64,000 nt of DNA from Cuneatibacter caecimuris (lineage in GTDB: Bacteria; Bacillota; Clostridia; Lachnospirales; Lachnospiraceae), in the NCBI RefSeq assembly GCF_004216775.1, contig NZ_SGXF01000001.1, positions 298,828 through 362,827 of the forward strand, given 5' to 3'. Below the pieces are notes generated by a model, which saw only the letters and a program-made list of their open reading frames with translations, was not told the origin of the DNA and searched no databases. The position numbers and the translations under genes were made by a program. Below, piece after piece: positions 45,551 to 54,662 of this stretch. Position 1 is the first letter of the stretch, and every line of letters starts with the position of its first letter.

Positions 45551-45577
45551 GGGACCGGCTGCTGCCGGCACCGTCCC
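45551..45577 (-). other. Structured hairpin in the rpsB 5' leader
   Basis: On the minus strand GGGAC...GTCCC encloses CCGGC-AGCA-GCCGG. It lies about 50 nt upstream of the rpsB start. It could be an autoregulatory leader or a transcript-stabilising hairpin; sequence alone does not decide. Confidence 0.4.
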
Positions 45578-45670
45578 GGGCCATCCACATGCGTGACTAT
45601 TTTGCCTATAGCATTATATCATGTCTGCTAAATAAAATCAAGGTTTTTTTGAAAAATCACCTGTATCTCC

Positions 45671-46582
45671 TTATAAACTGCAGTCAAACTCCGGAATAAA
45701 ACTTTCTGATGCTGTTTCTCCCTCCTGAATAAAACCATTCTCCACGCCCAGGTCCAAGGCATAGTCCACCAGAGCGCCATACTCTCTGGCCGTCACTTTC
45801 CGGTCCAGCTCCTTCCATGGTTTCACATGCGGCAGGGGTGTGTACTGGTTCATCATGCTGATGTAAACAGAATCCCCATAAGTTTTGTACAGATATTCCA
45901 CAATTTTCCGGGCTTCCTTCAGCTTCCCCGGAAGCAGCAAGTGCCGGACAATTACCCCGCGCAGCATCCTGCCTCTTTGATCAAATTCCGGCTTTCCTGC
46001 CTGTCGGACCATTTCCTGCAGCGCAGCCCTGGCTCTTTCGGGATAATCAGGGGCGGAGGAATACTTTAGGGCTGTGCAGGAATCCCAATATTTAAAATCC
46101 GGCAGCCAGACATCCACCAGCCCCTCCAGTTCCCGCAGGATTTCCGGCCTCTCGTAGCCGCTGGTATTATAAACAACTGGTATAGTCAGTCCCAGTTGTT
46201 TCGCATCAATCAGACTTTTCATAATTTGCGGTAAAAAATGTGTGGGTGTCACGAGGTTAATGTTATTTGCCCCTTCCCCCTGAAGCCGCAGAAAAATTTC
46301 TGTCAGCTGTTCAGAAGAAATTTCCCTGCCGGTCTTTCCCGCGGCAATCACTGCATTCTGACAATACACACAGCGAAGCGTGCAGCCTGTAAAAAAGATG
46401 GTCCCCGAACCTTCCTCTCCTGAAAGGCAGGGCTCCTCCCAGTAATGCAGCGCCGCTCTGGCCGCCGTAACCTTGTCTCCCATACCACAGAAACCAGTCT
46501 GCCCCGCAGCCCGGTTCACCCGGCACATTCTGGGACACAGCATGCAGCATTTCATATTCTGATCCAGTAGATTTTCCGGCAT
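45671..46582 (-). CDS. Radical SAM protein, PflA-like (COG1313 type)
   Basis: A 303-aa radical SAM protein. The [4Fe-4S] motif is GCTLRCVYCQN (near residue 68). It is preceded by an N-terminal cysteine set (CCMLCPRMCRVNRA; GFCGMG) that could hold a second cluster. It is often labelled a putative pyruvate formate-lyase activating enzyme, but the family differs from PflA and its target is unknown. AGGAGG precedes the ATG. Confidence 0.85.
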   Translation of the reverse strand: MPENLLDQNMKCCMLCPRMCRVNRAAGQTGFCGMGDKVTAARAALHYWEEPCLSGEEGSGTIFFTGCTLRCVYCQNAVIAAGKTGREISSEQLTEIFLRLQGEGANNINLVTPTHFLPQIMKSLIDAKQLGLTIPVVYNTSGYERPEILRELEGLVDVWLPDFKYWDSCTALKYSSAPDYPERARAALQEMVRQAGKPEFDQRGRMLRGVIVRHLLLPGKLKEARKIVEYLYKTYGDSVYISMMNQYTPLPHVKPWKELDRKVTAREYGALVDYALDLGVENGFIQEGETASESFIPEFDCSL

Positions 46583-46790
46583 CTCGATCCTCCTGCTGTA
46601 ATGTTTTGTTTTTTGTTCCCTCTTCAGAGCAATTTACCGCCGCCACGGTATATGCCGTATGGAATAGGAAATGCCGCAGTATTCCCGGCAAAAGGTATCG
46701 CCCCGCGGGCCATGCTTCTGCCTGAAATACTGCGGCACTCATTTCTGACCGCAGTCTCTGTTACTTTCATCTGAGGCTTCAGAGAAAACG

Positions 46791-47585
46791 TCACTGAAAA
46801 TCCTCGCTGAACTTTGTTTCTTTCAGCTTACGGATCTCGTCAAACACCACATCATTCAGAACCTTGATATAGGTTCCTTTCATGCCGGAAGAACGGGATT
46901 CAATGACCCCCGCGCTCTCAAATTTCCGAAGAGCGTTAACGATTACCGACCGGGTAATCCCCACTCTGTCAGCGATCTTGCTGGCAACCAGAATACCCTC
47001 GTTGCCTTTCAGCTCATCAAAAATATGCACAATTGCTTCCAATTCAGAAAAACTCAGGGTGCTGACAGCAGAACGCACAACCTGCTGGCGGCGTGCCTCT
47101 TCAGCATTTTCCTCATTTACGGAACGAAGCATCTCCAGCCCTACCACAACAGCGCCGTATTCGCTGAGAATAATATCGTCAATATTATATACGCCCTCTG
47201 ATTTGTAGAGGAACAGGGTGCCCAGGCGTTCGCTGGCAATCTCAATGGGAGTCACCACTGCCTGACATTTGTCCACACATTCACCCTCAAACCCCAGGGT
47301 TGCCAGATTCACATTTTCTTTTGTTGACAAAACGCTGAGCAGGCGTTCATTCAGCATACGGTCTACAAAACCGCCCACTTTATCCTGCAGCAGCTCAGTC
47401 AACGGTTCCACGTCGCCGCACATCCCGATTCCGAGAATCTTGCCTTTTTTGCTGATCACCAGGATATTGGACTCCATAATTTCAGCCAGCACTTCGCACA
47501 TATCTGAAAATATAACTTTATTTGTGCTGTTATTATGAAGCAGTTTGTTAATCTTCCTGGTCTTATCCAGTAATTGTACGCCCAT
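46791..47585 (-). CDS. codY: GTP-sensing pleiotropic repressor CodY
   Basis: A 264-aa CodY. The N-terminal GAF domain binds branched-chain amino acids (LLDKTRKINKLLHNN; NILVISKKGKILGIG). The C-terminal winged helix contains ASKIADRVGITRSVIVNALR. CodY represses nutrient-acquisition genes when GTP and Ile/Leu/Val are plentiful. The start at 47585 has AGGAGG six nt upstream. Confidence 0.97.
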   Translation of the reverse strand: MGVQLLDKTRKINKLLHNNSTNKVIFSDMCEVLAEIMESNILVISKKGKILGIGMCGDVEPLTELLQDKVGGFVDRMLNERLLSVLSTKENVNLATLGFEGECVDKCQAVVTPIEIASERLGTLFLYKSEGVYNIDDIILSEYGAVVVGLEMLRSVNEENAEEARRQQVVRSAVSTLSFSELEAIVHIFDELKGNEGILVASKIADRVGITRSVIVNALRKFESAGVIESRSSGMKGTYIKVLNDVVFDEIRKLKETKFSEDFQ

Positions 47586-47709
47586 ATCCATCCTCCTTAT
47601 GTTATATTTTGCCGCATCCGATCTAAATTATCACGACTTTATTTTAACACAACTAAGGACTGAATACAAGTTGATTTTTCCGTTAATTCCGGTTTTTTTT
47701 GCACATTCA

Positions 47710-49779
47710 TCAGTTTTTTGGGATATTCTGACGGTGTCCGCAGTTTTCGTCTGAACAAACCAGCTGGTTGCCCTTTTCCAACATATATTTTCCACACACT
47801 TCACATTTTATGTTGGACGGTTTCTGCCAGGACATGAAGTCGCAGTCCGGCGCAGCTTCACACCCGTAATATTTTCTCCCTTTTTTGGTCTTGCGGACCA
47901 CCACTTCTTTTCCGCATTTAGGGCAGGTAATCCCCGTCCTCTCCAGATAGGGTTTTGTATTTTTACATTCCGGGAAACCCGGGCAGGCCAGAAATTTTCC
48001 ATGGGGCCCGTATTTGATCACCATATTCCTGCCACACAGCTCACAGATCTCGTCTGTTACTTCATCTGCGATCTGAACATGCTCCAGATCCTTCTCTGCC
48101 TGGATCACCGCCTCGTCCAGATCCGGATAAAAATTGCTGACTATCGTTTTCCAGTCAATTTTTCCTTCCTCTACTTTATCCAAAAGAGATTCCAGATTTG
48201 CTGTGAAGGTTACGTCCACAATTGTGGGGAAAGCCTTCTGCATCATACCATTGACTACCTCCCCCAACTCTGTAACATAGAGGTTTTTATTTTCCTTTGT
48301 CACATAACGGCGGGCCAGGATTGTGGTGATGGTAGGCGCATATGTGGAAGGCCTGCCGATCCCCTGTTCCTCCAGGGCTTTAACCAGCGAAGCTTCCGTA
48401 TAGTGAGCAGGAGGCTGCGTAAAATGCTGCTCAGGATCGAAAGACTCTCTTTCCAGAACAGCTCCCTTTTCCAGCCCCCGCACCGCCTGCTGATTATCCT
48501 GAGGCGTGTCTTCCTCCTGGTATACTGAAAGAAAGCCGTCAAACATCAGCTTAGAAGCCGCTGCAGTAAAACGATGTATGCCTGCGTCAATTTTAGCCTG
48601 CTGCGTCTCATAACGGGCATTCTCCATCCTGCTGGCAGTGAAGCGCTTCCAGATCAGCTGATACAGACGGAACTGATCCCTGCTGAGGGACTCCTTCAGC
48701 ACTGTGGGAGTCAGCTTGATATCCGTTGGGCGGATCGCCTCATGGGCATCCTGGATTTTATTTTTTCCCGAAGCAGCACTATGCAGATCCGTAACATACT
48801 GCTCCCCATAAGTATCCTTGATAAATGCTCTGGCAGCTGCATCCGCCTCTTCAGAAATGCGTGTGGAGTCAGTACGGAGATAAGTGATCACACCAACCGT
48901 GCCGTTTCCTTTGATATCAATTCCTTCATAGAGCTGCTGCGCCAGGCGCATCGTCTTCTGAGTGGAAAAATTCAGAACTTTTGAAGCCTCCTGCTGCAGC
49001 GTACTGGTGGTAAAGGGCAGCGGGGCTTTGCGCACGCGTTCCCCTCTCTTCAGCTCTGCAACACGGAACGTCTCCTGTTCCAGCTCCTTCAGAATGCTGT
49101 CTGCCTGTTCTTTACTGCGCACCTGGATTTTCTGGTCGCCCTCGCCGTAATATTTGGCAGTCACGGCCTTTTTCTCTCCCGGCACGCGGAGCACTGCGTC
49201 CAGAGACCAGTATTCCTCAGGAATAAAAGCATTGATTTCAGCTTCCCGGTCGCAGATCATCCGCAGAGCCACAGACTGTACCCGGCCTGCAGAAAGCCCT
49301 CTTTTCACTTTTTCCCAGAGCAGCGGGCTGATCCTGTATCCCACCATTCGGTCCAGCACTCTTCTGGCCTGCTGGGCGTCCACCAGGTTCTGGTCAATCG
49401 CCCTGGGCGTTTTTATAGATGCTTTCACAGCGTTTTTCGTGATCTCATTGAAGCTGATCCTGTGGATATCCTTATCTTCCAGTTTCAAAATGTTGGCCAG
49501 ATGCCAGGAAATAGCCTCTCCTTCCCGGTCCGGGTCGGTTGCCAGAAAAATCTTATCCGCTTTTTTAGCCTCTTTGCGCAGTTTGGCAAGAATATCGCCT
49601 TTTCCTCTTATTGTAATATATTTTGGTTCAAAATCATGTTCTATATCTATTCCCATCCGGCTCTTGGGCAGATCTCTCACATGCCCGTTGGACGCCAGTA
49701 CCTCATAGTTGGAACCCAGAAATTTCTTAATCGTTTTCACCTTGGCAGGTGACTCCACAATAACCAGATACTTTGCCAT
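47710..49779 (-). CDS. topA: DNA topoisomerase I
   Basis: A 689-aa type IA topoisomerase that relaxes negative supercoils. The TOPRIM domain is at the N-terminus (VIVESPAKVKTIKKFLG; DPDREGEAISWHL). The active-site tyrosine is in GVITYLRTDSTRIS near residue 300. Three C4 zinc ribbons close the C-terminus (CELCGRNM, CPKCGKEV, CEVCGKYM). AGGAGGAAGC lies before the ATG. It is followed by codY and preceded by dprA. Confidence 0.98.
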   Translation of the reverse strand: MAKYLVIVESPAKVKTIKKFLGSNYEVLASNGHVRDLPKSRMGIDIEHDFEPKYITIRGKGDILAKLRKEAKKADKIFLATDPDREGEAISWHLANILKLEDKDIHRISFNEITKNAVKASIKTPRAIDQNLVDAQQARRVLDRMVGYRISPLLWEKVKRGLSAGRVQSVALRMICDREAEINAFIPEEYWSLDAVLRVPGEKKAVTAKYYGEGDQKIQVRSKEQADSILKELEQETFRVAELKRGERVRKAPLPFTTSTLQQEASKVLNFSTQKTMRLAQQLYEGIDIKGNGTVGVITYLRTDSTRISEEADAAARAFIKDTYGEQYVTDLHSAASGKNKIQDAHEAIRPTDIKLTPTVLKESLSRDQFRLYQLIWKRFTASRMENARYETQQAKIDAGIHRFTAAASKLMFDGFLSVYQEEDTPQDNQQAVRGLEKGAVLERESFDPEQHFTQPPAHYTEASLVKALEEQGIGRPSTYAPTITTILARRYVTKENKNLYVTELGEVVNGMMQKAFPTIVDVTFTANLESLLDKVEEGKIDWKTIVSNFYPDLDEAVIQAEKDLEHVQIADEVTDEICELCGRNMVIKYGPHGKFLACPGFPECKNTKPYLERTGITCPKCGKEVVVRKTKKGRKYYGCEAAPDCDFMSWQKPSNIKCEVCGKYMLEKGNQLVCSDENCGHRQNIPKN

Positions 49780-49815
49780 GCTTCCTCCTGCAGGCCTCTT
49801 CTCACGGCCTCTCAG

Positions 49816-50901
49816 CTATGCTTTTACATAATAGTTTTTCAGCGGCTGTGCAATCAGGCCCAGAAATTCCAGCCTCAAAATCGTCTCCATTGCCTGCCCC
49901 GCCGGCAAACCAGTTTCCTGCAAAATTCTCTCTAAGTGCTTTGGTTCTGAATCCAAACAACTATACAACATTTCATCCTGCTTTTCAAGACCAATTTTTT
50001 TCTTTTCCGTTTTTTTACAAATATTGTTATTTTGTATTTGAAAGAAATCCTGTATATCTTCCGGCCCTAAAATTGGCGGCGCTCCCGCTCTGATCAGGCG
50101 GTTGCAGCCCTCGCTCAGCACGTCTCCTACCCTCCCGGGAAGCGCAAAGACCTCCCGGCCCTGTTCCAGCGCATAATTGGCTGTAATCAGTGAACCGCTT
50201 TTCTTTCTGGCCTCTATAATCACTATGCAGTCCGCCATCCCGCTGATAATCCTGTTCCTCATAGGAAAATTTTCCGCTCTTCCCCGGGTTCCCGGCGAGT
50301 ATTCGGATATCAATCCTCCTTTATTTTTTATTTTTTCGTAAATATCCCTGCTTCCTGCAGGATAGCAGAGATCCACTCCGGTCCCTAAAACCGCCCAGGT
50401 CTCTTTTCCGGCCTTCAGCGCGCCTGTATGTGCTGCGGAATCAATTCCTGAAGCCATTCCGCTTATAATTTGTATCCCGGCTTCAGCCAGTTTTTTGCTG
50501 AGTTCCAAAGCCGTCTGCTTTCCATATAAAGAGCAGGCTCTGGCTCCCACCACCGCGGCTGTGGGAATTCCCTGTGCCGGAAGGGTTCCCAGCACATACA
50601 GAGCAGCAGGGCGTCCATAGATTTCTTTCAGCCTGTCCGGATATTCTGCGGAAATCACAGGCACCAGACGGATTCCCCCTGCCTTCATCCGTCCATACTC
50701 TTCTTCTCTTCTGCCCCACTCTGCCTTGCTCCTGTCCCATCGCTCAGCCAGCGCGGGCCCGACCCAGGAAAATGCTTCCCGCAGCTCATCCCCTTCTATA
50801 TAAAACAGTTTCTCTGCGCTTCCGTACCGTTTCAAAACAAGTTTGAGCCGCACTGCTCCCCATTCTTCTATATTACAGAGCCAATGCCAATATGCGTTCA
50901 T
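49816..50901 (-). CDS. dprA: DNA-processing protein DprA
   Basis: A 361-aa DprA/Smf. A helical N-terminus is followed by the Rossmann-like domain (VVGARACSLYGKQTALEL; SGMASGIDSAAHTGAL; SLITANYALEQGREVFALPG). A C-terminal winged helix follows at about 300-361. DprA loads RecA on incoming single strands in transformation. The start at 50901 has GGGAGGGAG upstream and overlaps the comM stop by 4 nt, so the two are coupled. Confidence 0.95.
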   Translation of the reverse strand: MNAYWHWLCNIEEWGAVRLKLVLKRYGSAEKLFYIEGDELREAFSWVGPALAERWDRSKAEWGRREEEYGRMKAGGIRLVPVISAEYPDRLKEIYGRPAALYVLGTLPAQGIPTAAVVGARACSLYGKQTALELSKKLAEAGIQIISGMASGIDSAAHTGALKAGKETWAVLGTGVDLCYPAGSRDIYEKIKNKGGLISEYSPGTRGRAENFPMRNRIISGMADCIVIIEARKKSGSLITANYALEQGREVFALPGRVGDVLSEGCNRLIRAGAPPILGPEDIQDFFQIQNNNICKKTEKKKIGLEKQDEMLYSCLDSEPKHLERILQETGLPAGQAMETILRLEFLGLIAQPLKNYYVKA

Positions 50902-52442
50902 ATTCTCCCTCCCCAAACAGAAGACTGTGCCAAACGGTAGCTCACTGCCTCGCAAAGATGCCTGCTTCGGATCCGTTCTTCTCCTTCCAGATCCGCAATG
51001 GTCCGGGCCACCTTCAACAGCTTTCCGTATGCCCTGGCGCTCAAATCCATCTGTTCATACAATTTTTCTGCCAATTTCTTTTCTTCCTTCTCCAGGCTGC
51101 AAAAACGGGCCAGTTCCCTGCTATCCAGCTGGCTGTTAAACAAAATCCCTATTTCATCTTTGTACCTTCTCTTCTGTACCTGCCGGCATCTTTCCACTCT
51201 CTTCCTGATCTCCCCGGAAGATTCATTCTTTTTCCAGGCTGTCATCTCATGAAATTCCGGTTTCCGCACTTCCAGACAGAGGTCCATCCTGTCCAGAAAC
51301 GGCCTGCTGACCCGCCGCAGGTAATGGCGCACTTCCTCATCTCTGCAGCTGCACTTTTCTCTGTCCGGATAAAACCCGCAGGGGCAGGGGTTCATCGAGG
51401 CTGCAACCATGGCGCGGGCAGGAAAACAATAGCAGTCGTGAACTCTGGAAATCACTACTTTTCCATCCTCCATAGGCTGCCGCAAAGCTTCCAGAACTTC
51501 TCCACGGAATTCGGTCAATTCATCCAGAAAAAGCACGCCCCTGTGGGCCAGGGAAATTTCTCCCGGCTTCGGAATCCTGCCTCCTCCGGTCATTGCCTGT
51601 CTTGTCAGTGAATAATGGGGGGCCCGGAACGGCCTGCTGTTCATCAAAGGGCTTTTTTCTGAAAGAAGACCTGCTGCGCTGTAAATTCTTGTAATCTCCA
51701 GGCTCTCCTCTCTGGAAAGCGCCGGAAGTATTCCTGGAATCCTCCTGGCTGTCATGGATTTCCCTGCGCCCGGGGGCCCGATGTACAAAATATTGTGCAT
51801 TCCGGCAGCTGCGATTTCTGTTGCCCTGCGCATCAGCAGCTGCCCGTTGACATCTGAAAAATCCGGACTCTCAGGGCGCCTCTCTTCTGTCTGAACAATA
51901 GCTTTCTCTGCATCCTCCGGGAGGGCCGGCCAGCCGCCCTCCAGCATTGAGAGCAGTTCCTTCAGAGACCTCACCCCTGTCACCCTTATGCCCTCCAGCA
52001 AACCTGCTTCCGCCGCATTGGCCTCCGGCACCACGCACCTGCAAACTCCGGCGTTTCTAGCCGCCCATACCAGCGGAAGAATCCCCGCCACCGGACGAAC
52101 TCCGCCGTCCAGCCCCAGTTCCCCGGCCATCATTACGCCATTCAGACGCTCCTGGCTGCAGAATCCTAAAGAGGATAAAACCGCGGCTGCTACGGGCAGG
52201 TCAAAATAATTTCCTGACTTACGGACATTTGCCGGCGACAGATTCACCGTGATCCTCATTGCCGGAAGACGTATTCCTGCATTGCGCAGCGCAGCCCTCA
52301 CCCGTTCCTTTGCTTCCCTCACCTCCGAGGCCAGAAAGCCAACCATTTCAAAATATGGCAGCCCCGGCCCGGCGTCTGCTTCCACACGAACCAGACAGCC
52401 GTCAATCCCACGCAGGACGCCGCTGTAAACATAACCCCACAA
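50898..52442 (-). CDS. comM: YifB/ComM family Mg-chelatase-like ATPase
   Basis: A 514-aa AAA+ protein. An N-terminal S5-like domain (ADAGPGLPYFEMVGF) is followed by the AAA core with Walker A GPPGAGKSMTARRIPG and Walker B VLFLDELTEF. A Cys set (CPCGFYPDREKCSC) comes next, then the C-terminal domain. ComM helps branch migration in natural transformation. The start is GTG at 52442 with GGGGGGA upstream. It is linked to dprA. Confidence 0.95.
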   Translation of the reverse strand: MWGYVYSGVLRGIDGCLVRVEADAGPGLPYFEMVGFLASEVREAKERVRAALRNAGIRLPAMRITVNLSPANVRKSGNYFDLPVAAAVLSSLGFCSQERLNGVMMAGELGLDGGVRPVAGILPLVWAARNAGVCRCVVPEANAAEAGLLEGIRVTGVRSLKELLSMLEGGWPALPEDAEKAIVQTEERRPESPDFSDVNGQLLMRRATEIAAAGMHNILYIGPPGAGKSMTARRIPGILPALSREESLEITRIYSAAGLLSEKSPLMNSRPFRAPHYSLTRQAMTGGGRIPKPGEISLAHRGVLFLDELTEFRGEVLEALRQPMEDGKVVISRVHDCYCFPARAMVAASMNPCPCGFYPDREKCSCRDEEVRHYLRRVSRPFLDRMDLCLEVRKPEFHEMTAWKKNESSGEIRKRVERCRQVQKRRYKDEIGILFNSQLDSRELARFCSLEKEEKKLAEKLYEQMDLSARAYGKLLKVARTIADLEGEERIRSRHLCEAVSYRLAQSSVWGGRI

Positions 52443-52611
52443 AAAAATCCCCCCTTATTATTTTTATACCGTCGCAGTAAATGAATTGGCAGAGAATTTG
52501 CCGGATACGGACAAAGCATGCCCGCAGAGATCCGGACAGGCGCAGGACTGCGCCCTCCGGACAGAACATATTACAGAAAAATATGATTAAAAATATTATA
52601 CCAAAGAAAAA

Positions 52612-53313
52612 TTATTTGTCAAACTCTGCTGCAGGCAAATCTCCGGAAAAGGCCTCAGCCGCCTGCATCAGCGCGGATTCTGCCTGGACTCCCAGCGCAT
52701 TGCAAAGAAACGCGGCTGCCAGGAGCATGTTCCCGGCAGCCTGTTCCAGGGCTTCCTTTCCGGCCGGAACTGTTTTTTCCTCCTCATACAGCCCACGAAG
52801 CCCCTCCAAAGTTCGTTCCATCTGTTCAAAAGGATTCTCCTGTCTCCCATACCCGTATTTCTTCAAAATTTTCTGGGCCCGGAGCAGCGCCGGAAAAGCT
52901 CTGGGCACCTGATCCTGTATTCTGGCCGGAATTTCTTTTCCGTTCTTCTCCTGTTCCTTAATGTCTTCCCAGGCCTGCACAAGCTGCCCGTCGCCGCCAA
53001 AAACATGAGGGTGGCGGCGGATCATTTTTTCGCTGATCCCCTGCACCACATCCTCCATGGCAAACAGCCCTTCTTCCTGTGCAATCCGGGCATGGAGAAC
53101 CACCTGCAGCAGCAAGTCGCCCAGCTCCTCGCACAAATTATCTCCTTCTCCGTCCTCCTCCAAAAGCCGGATACCCTCCAGCACTTCATAGCATTCTTCC
53201 ACCAGGCAGGTTTTCAGGCTCCCATGGGTCTGCGCTCTGTCCCAGGGACAGCCGTCTTCCGCCCTCAGCCTGGCCACAATCCTCAGAAAATCCTCATATC
53301 TGTATTTTTCCAC
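52612..53313 (-). CDS. mazG: MazG nucleotide pyrophosphohydrolase
   Basis: A 233-aa MazG with the all-alpha NTP-PPase signature EDGCPWDRAQTHGSLKTCL, EECYEVLEG and ELGDLLLQVVLHARIAQE (ExxE plus ExxD metal ligands). MazG hydrolyses abnormal NTPs. The start is GTG at 53313 with GGAGG upstream, two nt after the yfcE stop, so the two are co-transcribed. The second MazG domain is shorter than in E. coli. Confidence 0.93.
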   Translation of the reverse strand: MEKYRYEDFLRIVARLRAEDGCPWDRAQTHGSLKTCLVEECYEVLEGIRLLEEDGEGDNLCEELGDLLLQVVLHARIAQEEGLFAMEDVVQGISEKMIRRHPHVFGGDGQLVQAWEDIKEQEKNGKEIPARIQDQVPRAFPALLRAQKILKKYGYGRQENPFEQMERTLEGLRGLYEEEKTVPAGKEALEQAAGNMLLAAAFLCNALGVQAESALMQAAEAFSGDLPAAEFDK

Positions 53314-53315
53314 GG

Positions 53316-53864
53316 TCAATCCTCCGGCCTGCATTCTATTATTATTTTACCATCCATATCTTTTATGGCAAACATTCCATGATCCCAGATCATATAGCTC
53401 CGGGGGAAGCCTCCTTTTGGCATTGTAACAGAGCCGGGATTCAAATATAAAATTCCTTCTCTGCGCTCTGCTGCCGGAATGTGGGTATGCCCGTTCACCA
53501 GAATATCCCCGGCCTTCAGAGGAGGGAGAGCCTCCGTATTCCAATGATGCCCATGGGTTAAAAATAACGTATGCTTTCCCTCCGCCAGCAGCGCGTAATC
53601 CGCCATCACAGGAAATTCCAGCACCATCTGGTCTACCTCTGAATCACAATTCCCCCTTACGCAGAGCAATTCTTCTTTCATTCCATTTAATATCTCCGCC
53701 ACTCCTTTGGGGCGGTATCCTTCCGGAAGCTCATTGCGAGCCCCGTGGTACAGAAGATCACCCAGCAGGATCAGCCTGTCCGCCTGTTCCTCTCTGTAAA
53801 TCTCCGCCATCCTCCGGCAGCAGGTCTCCGACCCGTGAATGTCCGATGCAAACATCAATTTCAT
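53316..53864 (-). CDS. yfcE: YfcE-type metallophosphodiesterase
   Basis: A 182-aa calcineurin-like phosphodiesterase with the full metal motif set: ASDIHGSE, LLGDLLYHG, RGNCDSE, THGHHW and VNGHTHIP. YfcE/MJ0936-type enzymes cleave phosphodiester bonds; the cell substrate is unknown. AAGGAG lies before the ATG at 53864. Its first 107 nt overlap the C-terminal extension of the upstream DNA-repair gene in another frame. Confidence 0.94.
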   Translation of the reverse strand: MKLMFASDIHGSETCCRRMAEIYREEQADRLILLGDLLYHGARNELPEGYRPKGVAEILNGMKEELLCVRGNCDSEVDQMVLEFPVMADYALLAEGKHTLFLTHGHHWNTEALPPLKAGDILVNGHTHIPAAERREGILYLNPGSVTMPKGGFPRSYMIWDHGMFAIKDMDGKIIIECRPED

Positions 53865-54654
53865 CTTTTCTCTCCTTTTTCCTACGGGAATTCCAGGCTT
53901 CTCTCTGGAACTCTGTCATCGTTCCCCGGTAGCGCAGAGGAAGGTGGCCGCGCTGGCACAGAGGATTCTTCCGCTCTTCTATTGCAATGGTTTCAAAGAA
54001 GGTCTGCCACAGATCCTCATAGCCGTCTTCTCCTGCCCTGTCCCGCAGCCGTCCTGCCTCTTTTTCGCCCATACGCGCCAGGAACCACCCTTTTCCGCCC
54101 TCATGCACAGCAGCCTGCCCGTGATTCTTCTCATAAATAATCCAGTTTTCGTCCGGAAGCCTGTCGGCAAAATGCGGCGCCGTCAGCGTCAGCTGATAAT
54201 TCTTTGGCTCTGTTTCTGCAAACAGAACATTTCCCGGCAGCTGGCGGAACCGGATGAACTGCAGCAGCAGATGGGTCTCGTTTCCCACATTTCTGCAGAT
54301 CTCGAAAACCCGCATCACAGCCGGGTCCTGGTACATCTGAACAATGCCCGGCCCTGCGGCGAAGGCCCGCACCAGATACCGGTACATGCAGTCAGCCTTA
54401 TCCGGCGCACAGCTCATGGCTGTTTTATATAGATTGACGTAAATATCTTCTGAAAGCTTCCTGCGCACGGATGACGCTACCTTTTCCGCTTTCGCAGGGT
54501 CTGTCTCCACCTCCGTATATTCCGCAAACAGCTCCAGCGTCTGGGTCCGGCGCACCTGTACACGCACGTTGGCATGTCCCAGGCCGCTGGCCCAGGCGTC
54601 ATAGATTCCGCAGAGTATCCCTTCAAACCGGTCTTCGCACACATAGATCCTCAT
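53758..54654 (-). CDS. TIGR03915-type partner of DNA-repair radical SAM protein
   Basis: A 298-aa protein of the family paired with the radical SAM DNA modification/repair protein. It opens YVCEDRFEGILCGIYDAWASG and has the late motif PLCQRGHLPLRYRGTMTEF, where homologs usually end. About 50 further residues here (Arg/Lys-rich, then Gly/Asp-rich) run into yfcE out of frame, which suggests loss of the original stop. The start at 54654 has GAGGTGG upstream and overlaps the stop region of the radical SAM gene closely. Predicted role: nucleic-acid repair, cytoplasmic. Confidence 0.85.
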   Translation of the reverse strand: MRIYVCEDRFEGILCGIYDAWASGLGHANVRVQVRRTQTLELFAEYTEVETDPAKAEKVASSVRRKLSEDIYVNLYKTAMSCAPDKADCMYRYLVRAFAAGPGIVQMYQDPAVMRVFEICRNVGNETHLLLQFIRFRQLPGNVLFAETEPKNYQLTLTAPHFADRLPDENWIIYEKNHGQAAVHEGGKGWFLARMGEKEAGRLRDRAGEDGYEDLWQTFFETIAIEERKNPLCQRGHLPLRYRGTMTEFQREAWNSRRKKERKDEIDVCIGHSRVGDLLPEDGGDLQRGTGGQADPAG

Positions 54655-54662
54655 CCCCCACC

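Noticed and set aside
47586-47709. tRNA or small RNA between codY and topA
   Set aside because: The stretch is AT-rich with no cloverleaf and no strong hairpin.
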